A stretch of DNA of 40,157 bases from CAYWHE01 sp964458125. GTDB lineage: Bacteria; Bacteroidota; Bacteroidia; AKYH767-A; OLB10. Position 1 is the first letter of the stretch. Every line of letters begins with the position of its first letter. A program made the position numbers and the translations under genes. The stretch covers positions 1 to 40,157 of the forward strand of contig CAYWHE010000005.1 in assembly GCA_964458125.1 (NCBI GenBank), in the 5' to 3' direction. The notes beneath the pieces are model-generated. The model was given only the letters and a program-made list of their open reading frames with translations, did not search any database and was not told the origin of the DNA. Positions 35,976 through 40,157 of this stretch are shown here, one piece after another.

Positions 35976-37106
35976 ATGATTGCAAACAACCTGACAAAAA
36001 CCGAACTTCCTATCCGGTCCCTGGAAAAGGAAAGAGCCATACTCCTGGTTGACGACCGACCTGAAAATCTGCTGACGCTTGAAAGTGTACTGAATAACGG
36101 GAAAAGGAGATTTATCAAGGCCGAATCCGGGAACGAGGCCCTGAAAATAGCCCTGCAGGAGCCCATATCACTCATCCTGATGGATATACAGATGCCTGAG
36201 ATGGATGGCATTGAAACCTCTCAGTTGCTGCGGTTAAATCCCCGTACCAGGCACATTCCGATCTTGTTTGTTTCGGCGATTAACCCAAAAGAAAGACATC
36301 CCCTGGAAGGATTTGAACCCGGTACGGTGGATTTCCTGTTTAAACCCTTAAACCTGGAAGAAACCCGAACCAGGGTCGCTCACTTTGAAAAACTCTGGGA
36401 CTTCCGGCAGGAGGCCATGAAACGGACAGCCATGCATGAAAAATTATCCAAAGAATTCGATCGGTTTGTCTACATGGTTTCCCATGACCTGAAGGCACCG
36501 CTTCGGGCCATCACTAACCTGGCCTCCTGGATTGGTGAAGACCTGGGAAATACGGCTCAGGCCAATGTCATGGAAAACCTCGGCCTCCTTCAGGAACGGG
36601 TCACACGCCTGAATCACATGATTGACGGCATCCTGGAATACTCCCGAACAGACCGGATACAGGAATCCCCTGTGCAGACGGATCTGAAAAAACTGGTGGC
36701 CGGCATATTCGAAGGGCTGCAGCCCTCATCTTCCTTTAGTATTGAATTTACCGGTAACTGGCCGGTCGTGCTCACGGAAAAAACCAAACTCGAAAAAGTG
36801 TTCCGCCAGCTTCTGCGTAACAGCCTGATTCATCATGATAAAACGGAAGGTGTGGTAAAAGCAGGTATTGAACAAAAAGGGAACTGGCTTCAGTTCCAGG
36901 TATCGGATGACGGCCCGGGGATAAAACCGGTTCATTATAAAACTATTTTTGAGATGTTCCAGACCCTGCAATCCAGGGATGAAAAAAACCATGCCGGCGC
37001 AGGACTGGCTGTTGCCCGCAAAATTATCGAGGACCTGGGCGGCAGCATAACCGCCGGAGCCTGTGAACCAAGGGGGACTGTTTTTACATTCACATGGCCC
37101 TGCTGA
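35976..37106 (+). CDS. Receiver-histidine kinase fusion protein
   Basis: A 376-residue soluble protein. The receiver (about 20-135) has the acidic pair in LLVDDRPENLL, Asp70 in ILMDIQMPEMDG and Lys123 in FLFKPLN. A HisKA domain contains His170 in VYMVSHDLKAPLRAI. The ATPase domain has RQLLRNSLIHH, DDGPGI and a shortened G2 region (HAGAGLAVARKII). There is no membrane segment and no DNA-binding output. It lies 53 bases downstream of the hybrid kinase on the same strand and is most likely the next protein in the phosphorelay, receiving a phosphoryl group on Asp70 that tunes its own kinase. Its output partner is not in the window. Confidence 0.9.
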   Translation: MIANNLTKTELPIRSLEKERAILLVDDRPENLLTLESVLNNGKRRFIKAESGNEALKIALQEPISLILMDIQMPEMDGIETSQLLRLNPRTRHIPILFVSAINPKERHPLEGFEPGTVDFLFKPLNLEETRTRVAHFEKLWDFRQEAMKRTAMHEKLSKEFDRFVYMVSHDLKAPLRAITNLASWIGEDLGNTAQANVMENLGLLQERVTRLNHMIDGILEYSRTDRIQESPVQTDLKKLVAGIFEGLQPSSSFSIEFTGNWPVVLTEKTKLEKVFRQLLRNSLIHHDKTEGVVKAGIEQKGNWLQFQVSDDGPGIKPVHYKTIFEMFQTLQSRDEKNHAGAGLAVARKIIEDLGGSITAGACEPRGTVFTFTWPC

Positions 37107-37175
37107 ACCGGTTAAATTTCAAAAACAATTTTTCAATCCATACGTTTTTGATCCCGTGCATTGAATGCATTTATG

Positions 37176-37184
37176 TAATTTTGC
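37176..37184 (+). promoter_or_regulatory. Candidate -7 box for the zinc peptidase gene
   Basis: TAATTTTGC matches TAnnTTTG and ends 19 bases before the ATG at 37204. A TTTG lies 25 bases upstream of it, a little far for the usual -33 element. Confidence 0.45.
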
Positions 37185-37203
37185 ATCTTAATTTTCAGAA
37201 AAA

Positions 37204-37881
37204 ATGTTAGGTATTTATTTGATTTCATTGGTTTTCATGCTCATCGGATGGCTGGTGAGCATGCAGCTGAAAAGAAAAATCAGGGAGTATTCCCAAACCG
37301 ATATCGGAACAGGACTCAGTGGCCGCGATATTGCCGACCGGATGCTGCGCGATCATGGAATCCTGGATGTTAAAATCATTTCCGCCGACGGTCAGTTGAC
37401 CGACCATTACAACCCGCTGGATAAAACGGTCAACCTGAGCCATGATGTATTTTACGGCCGCAACGCAGCCGCAGCCGCCATTGCCGCCCATGAATGCGGA
37501 CATGCCGTTCAGCATGCCACGGCGTATTCCATGCTTCAGTTCCGCTCCGCTGTTGTGCCAGCCGTTAACTTCAGTTCCAAGTATATGCACCTGGTGCTGC
37601 TGGCAGGCATTCTGACGGTCAATATTTTTCCAAGCCTGCTCCTGATCGGTATCATGATGTTTGCCCTGACCGCTTTATTCAGCATCATCACCCTGCCAGT
37701 TGAATTCGATGCCAGCCGCAGAGCTTTGGCCTGGCTTGACTCCTCTCGCATTGCCACCACCCTGGAGCACAGCAAAGCCAAGGATGCCTTATGGTGGGCA
37801 GCCATGACATATGTGGTAGCTGCTTTAAGCGCCATTGCCACCCTGCTTTATTATGTCATGGTTTATATGAACAGAAGGTAA
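37204..37881 (+). CDS. Membrane zinc metallopeptidase, YugP family
   Basis: A 225-residue membrane protein. Helix 1 spans about 3-22. A cytosolic or membrane-proximal catalytic part carries the HExxH-type zinc site His96-Glu97-Cys98-Gly99-His100 within AAHECGHAVQHATAYSMLQF. A hydrophobic hairpin follows (about 125-165), then the conserved LPVEFDASRRALAWL and a C-terminal helix (about 200-222). This order and length match the YugP/neutral zinc metallopeptidase family (Zn_peptidase_2). Its physiological substrate is not established. It has its own candidate promoter and is followed by a strong terminator, so it is probably monocistronic. Confidence 0.93.
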   Translation: MLGIYLISLVFMLIGWLVSMQLKRKIREYSQTDIGTGLSGRDIADRMLRDHGILDVKIISADGQLTDHYNPLDKTVNLSHDVFYGRNAAAAAIAAHECGHAVQHATAYSMLQFRSAVVPAVNFSSKYMHLVLLAGILTVNIFPSLLLIGIMMFALTALFSIITLPVEFDASRRALAWLDSSRIATTLEHSKAKDALWWAAMTYVVAALSAIATLLYYVMVYMNRR

Positions 37882-37909
37882 CTTCGCAGGGGTTTCACAA
37901 AAATATACA

Positions 37910-37951
37910 AAACCGGAAGGAAGCAATTGACCATCCTTCCGGTTTAATTTT
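37910..37951 (+). terminator. Intrinsic terminator after the zinc peptidase gene
   Basis: An 11-base perfect stem AAACCGGAAGG / CCTTCCGGTTT (37910-37920 and 37935-37945) with a 14-base loop, followed by AATTTT. It lies 29 bases after the stop codon. The stem is symmetrical enough to work on either strand, but the T-rich tail is best on the plus strand. Confidence 0.8.
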
Positions 37952-38147
37952 ACATGGCCGGAGGCAAATCCGGACGCACTTTTTCATTCTGGTATTTGAA
38001 TTCATTAAGCCCCTTTCTGTTTTCAGGACCCGGTTTCCTCAGGCCATGGTTACGCCGTCTCTCATGACCAAAGGCAAGTAGCCCGTCAGGAAAGAAAATG
38101 TATTTGCCTTTCCATCCTATCCTCCCTTATGCAAACCTGAAAAAACA

Positions 38148-38155
38148 TACTTTTG
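38148..38155 (+). promoter_or_regulatory. Candidate -7 box for the trans-sulfuration enzyme gene
   Basis: TACTTTTG matches TAnnTTTG and ends 17 bases before the ATG at 38173. It lies inside the longer open frame that starts at 38098, which argues for the downstream ATG. No clear -33 element. Confidence 0.5.
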
Positions 38156-38172
38156 TCGAAAAACTATCCATT

Positions 38173-39312
38173 ATGCAATTTGGAACCAAAGCCATTCATG
38201 CAGGCCAGGAGCCTGATCCGACCACGGGCGCCATCATGACTCCGATTTATCAAACATCGACCTACGTCCAGTCCTCACCGGGAAAACACAAAGGATATGC
38301 CTATGCGCGGGGTAAGAACCCTACCCGGACGGCCTTGGAAAACTGTATCAGTGCACTGGAAAATGCCAAACATACCCTGTGTTTCTCAAGCGGAATGGGG
38401 GCCTGTGATGCTGTCATTAAACTGCTAAAACCGAATGATGAAGTCATTGCAGCTGATGATTTGTATGGAGGATCATACCGGATGTTTACCAAGATTTATG
38501 CGCCCATGGGCATTAAATTTCATTTTGTCAACATGAGCGAGGCTTCCAATATAGAGTCTTTCATCAATGCCAATACCCGGATGCTTTGGGTGGAAACGCC
38601 CACGAATCCGACCATGAAAATCATAGATATTGCTGCCTGCAGCGCCATCGCAAAAAAATATAAACTGACCCTCGTGGTCGACAATACATTTGCCAGTCCT
38701 TACCTGCAGAATCCCTTGGCGATGCACGCCGATATTGTCATGCATTCCGTTACCAAATATTTGGGCGGGCACTCCGATGTGGTGATGGGATCCTTGTCTC
38801 TCAATAACGATTCGCTTTACGAACAACTTGCCTTTATCCATAATTCCTGCGGTGCCGTACCTGGACCCATGGACAGTTTCCTGGTATTGAGAGGCATAAA
38901 AACCCTGCATGTCCGCATGCAGAGGCATTGTGAAAACGGGAAAACCATTGCCCATTTCCTGAAATCACATCCAAGAATTGAAAAAGTTTACTGGCCCGGG
39001 TTCACCGATCATCCGAATCATACCATTGCCAAAAAACAAATGAAGGATTTCGGAGGGATGATTTCCTTTACCCTGAAAGGCAACTTACTGGAAGAGGCCT
39101 TTGCCATTGCCTCCAAAACCAAATTGTTTTCCCTGGCCGAGTCCCTCGGCGGTGTGGAGTCGCTGATCGGGCATCCGGCCACCATGACCCATGCTTCCAT
39201 TCCAAAGGAAGTCAGGGAAGCCAATGGCGTGGTCGACTCCCTGATCCGGCTGAGTGTCGGCATTGAGGATATAAATGATCTCGTGGAGGACCTCAAGCAG
39301 GCTTTGGATTGA
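38173..39312 (+). CDS. Cystathionine gamma-synthase / gamma-lyase family PLP enzyme
   Basis: A 379-residue cytosolic PLP enzyme of the Cys/Met metabolism family. It opens with the standard FGTKAIHAGQEPDPTTGAI. It shows YARGKNPTR (phosphate and substrate contacts), SSGMGACDAV, ETPTNPTMKIIDI, Asp170 in LVVDNTFASPYLQNP, the Schiff-base lysine Lys195 in HSVTKYLGGHSD, and the closing SLGGVESLIGHPATMTH and RLSVGIED. The family makes or breaks cystathionine; synthase, lyase and related activities cannot be separated with confidence here. With metF in the same window, a methionine role is reasonable, but the two genes are 20 kb apart. The start at 38173 rests on the family N-terminus and the promoter box. 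Confidence 0.92.
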   Translation: MQFGTKAIHAGQEPDPTTGAIMTPIYQTSTYVQSSPGKHKGYAYARGKNPTRTALENCISALENAKHTLCFSSGMGACDAVIKLLKPNDEVIAADDLYGGSYRMFTKIYAPMGIKFHFVNMSEASNIESFINANTRMLWVETPTNPTMKIIDIAACSAIAKKYKLTLVVDNTFASPYLQNPLAMHADIVMHSVTKYLGGHSDVVMGSLSLNNDSLYEQLAFIHNSCGAVPGPMDSFLVLRGIKTLHVRMQRHCENGKTIAHFLKSHPRIEKVYWPGFTDHPNHTIAKKQMKDFGGMISFTLKGNLLEEAFAIASKTKLFSLAESLGGVESLIGHPATMTHASIPKEVREANGVVDSLIRLSVGIEDINDLVEDLKQALD

Positions 39313-39336
39313 ATCAATGAGACTATCGTTTCAGAA

Positions 39337-39477
39337 GCTCCAGAGGAGCGAACTGAAGCGATTTAGTCGAATTGATCCCGATGGCTTTGTCCTTCGGGAT
39401 CTTAGGGTTTTATTCCCCGCCGCTTGCGGCGAACAAATAAAATTTTCCATGTTGATACCTCGCAGCTTGCTGCGAGG
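39337..39477. repeat. Cluster of four palindromes (REP-like intergenic element)
   Basis: Four hairpins lie in a row: GCTCC-aga-GGAGC (39337-39349); GATCCCGA / TCGGGATC with a 12-base spacer (39374-39401); CGCCGC-tt-GCGGCG (39418-39431); and CCTCGCAGC-tt-GCTGCGAGG (39458-39477). The last two share the core GC.GCTTGC.GC. The first could help end the upstream transcript, but the series resembles repetitive palindromic elements found between genes in bacteria. The rest of the gap from 39313 to 39718 contains no gene I can support. Confidence 0.7.
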
Positions 39478-39718
39478 AGTTTCATTCATCCCGAATTCCC
39501 GGGCCTTCCCTCATTTCTTTTTTTAAAACTGGGTAAACAAATACCGTTTATTTGGTGTTACGGTTTTCGACTGATGGCGTATTCCAGCCTTCGCAACCAC
39601 CGGCCAATTATGTTTTTAATGGCAAGAATTTTACCAAACAAAAGCATTGCCGGTTTGAAATATTATCCTACCTTAGCAGGCTCATTTATAAACCTTTAAA
39701 AACTCATTACCACTCTAC

Positions 39719-40157
39719 ATGAAAAATCTATTTTTAGGCATGGCCATCATGGCTGTAGCCATGCTTTCTTCAGGCGTTGCCTTGGCACAGGAACCCTTGA
39801 AATATTGCGGCACACAGGAAATTCACAATGAATATGTTAAGACCCATCCGGAGGTTCTTGAGCTGGAACGCAAACAGGACGAATTTACGCTGCAATATGA
39901 AAAATCACTGAATCAGGAACGCACCGCTCCACCCGTTTACATTATCCCCGTTGTTTTTCATATCATACACCAGTACGGTACGGAAAATATTTCCGATGCC
40001 CAGATACTCGATCAGATGATGATATTAAATCGAGATTACCGTAAACAGAATGCCGACACAAGCATCGTTGTTCCTTCCTTCACCGGTATCATTGCCGACT
40101 GTGAAATTGAATTCAGGCTTGCCAGAATAGATCCGAACGGCAATTGTACCGATGGAA
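39719..40157 (+). CDS. Secreted M43-type (cytophagalysin/pappalysin-like) metalloprotease, N-terminal part
   Basis: The frame starts at the ATG at 39719 and is open to the window end, giving 146 residues. The signal peptide (1-24) ends ALAQ. The following KYCGTQEIHNEYVKTHPEVL and the strand VYIIPVVFHIIHQYGTENIS, then QILDQMMILNRDYRKQNAD and CEIEFRLARIDPNG, match the propeptide and start of the catalytic domain of M43 metalloproteases common in Bacteroidota. The zinc motif HExxH and any T9SS sorting domain would lie beyond the window, so activity cannot be confirmed. About 400 bases of repeat-bearing intergenic DNA precede it. Confidence 0.85.
   Translation, partial: MKNLFLGMAIMAVAMLSSGVALAQEPLKYCGTQEIHNEYVKTHPEVLELERKQDEFTLQYEKSLNQERTAPPVYIIPVVFHIIHQYGTENISDAQILDQMMILNRDYRKQNADTSIVVPSFTGIIADCEIEFRLARIDPNGNCTDG

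Overview
The window looks like a chromosomal segment of a Bacteroidota bacterium. The evidence is a fused MurF-alanine racemase, type A type IX secretion system (T9SS) C-terminal sorting domains, a two-component propeller/Y_Y_Y histidine kinase, a TonB-dependent receptor, a cytophagalysin-like protease, and promoter boxes of the TAnnTTTG type upstream of many genes. I cannot name a genus.

The window falls into two parts. The left 16.4 kb is visibly AT-rich and reads almost entirely on the minus strand. In transcription order it holds: a propeller-type sensor kinase and its NarL-type response regulator (16439-12694); an orphan LuxR helix-turn-helix protein (12538-12314); a truncated copy of an adhesin N-terminus (12102-11827); and a four-gene surface-protein cluster. 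That cluster consists of two giant repeat proteins of 2066 and 1157 residues, each ending in an S74 self-cleaving chaperone domain, a coiled coil and a T9SS sorting domain, then a beta-helix protein, then a protein with EYFFDTDPGFGNG repeats that runs off the left edge. A gap of about 440 bases (16440-16880) ends this part and carries the decayed C-terminus of an IS3-type transposase.

The right part (16.9 kb onward) is richer in GC and consists mainly of housekeeping and envelope genes. These are metF, an M28 peptidase with an unknown partner, thymidine kinase, murF-alr, a LysM lytic transglycosylase, a WecA/TagO-type sugar-phosphate transferase, an outer-membrane barrel resembling RemB/Wzi, a sugar-nucleotide epimerase, a YugP-type zinc peptidase, and a cystathionine gamma-synthase-like enzyme. 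A cluster of palindromes follows, and then the start of an M43-type secreted protease at the right edge.

The main accessory system on the right is a tight operon at 29639-37106. It encodes a small TonB-dependent receptor, a YfiR-family periplasmic protein, a 1246-residue hybrid histidine kinase with GAF and three receiver-like domains, and a receiver-histidine kinase protein. It reads as a possible outer membrane to periplasm to inner membrane signalling chain ending in a phosphorelay. This operon and the pair of S74/T9SS adhesins are the two best candidates for undescribed biology here.
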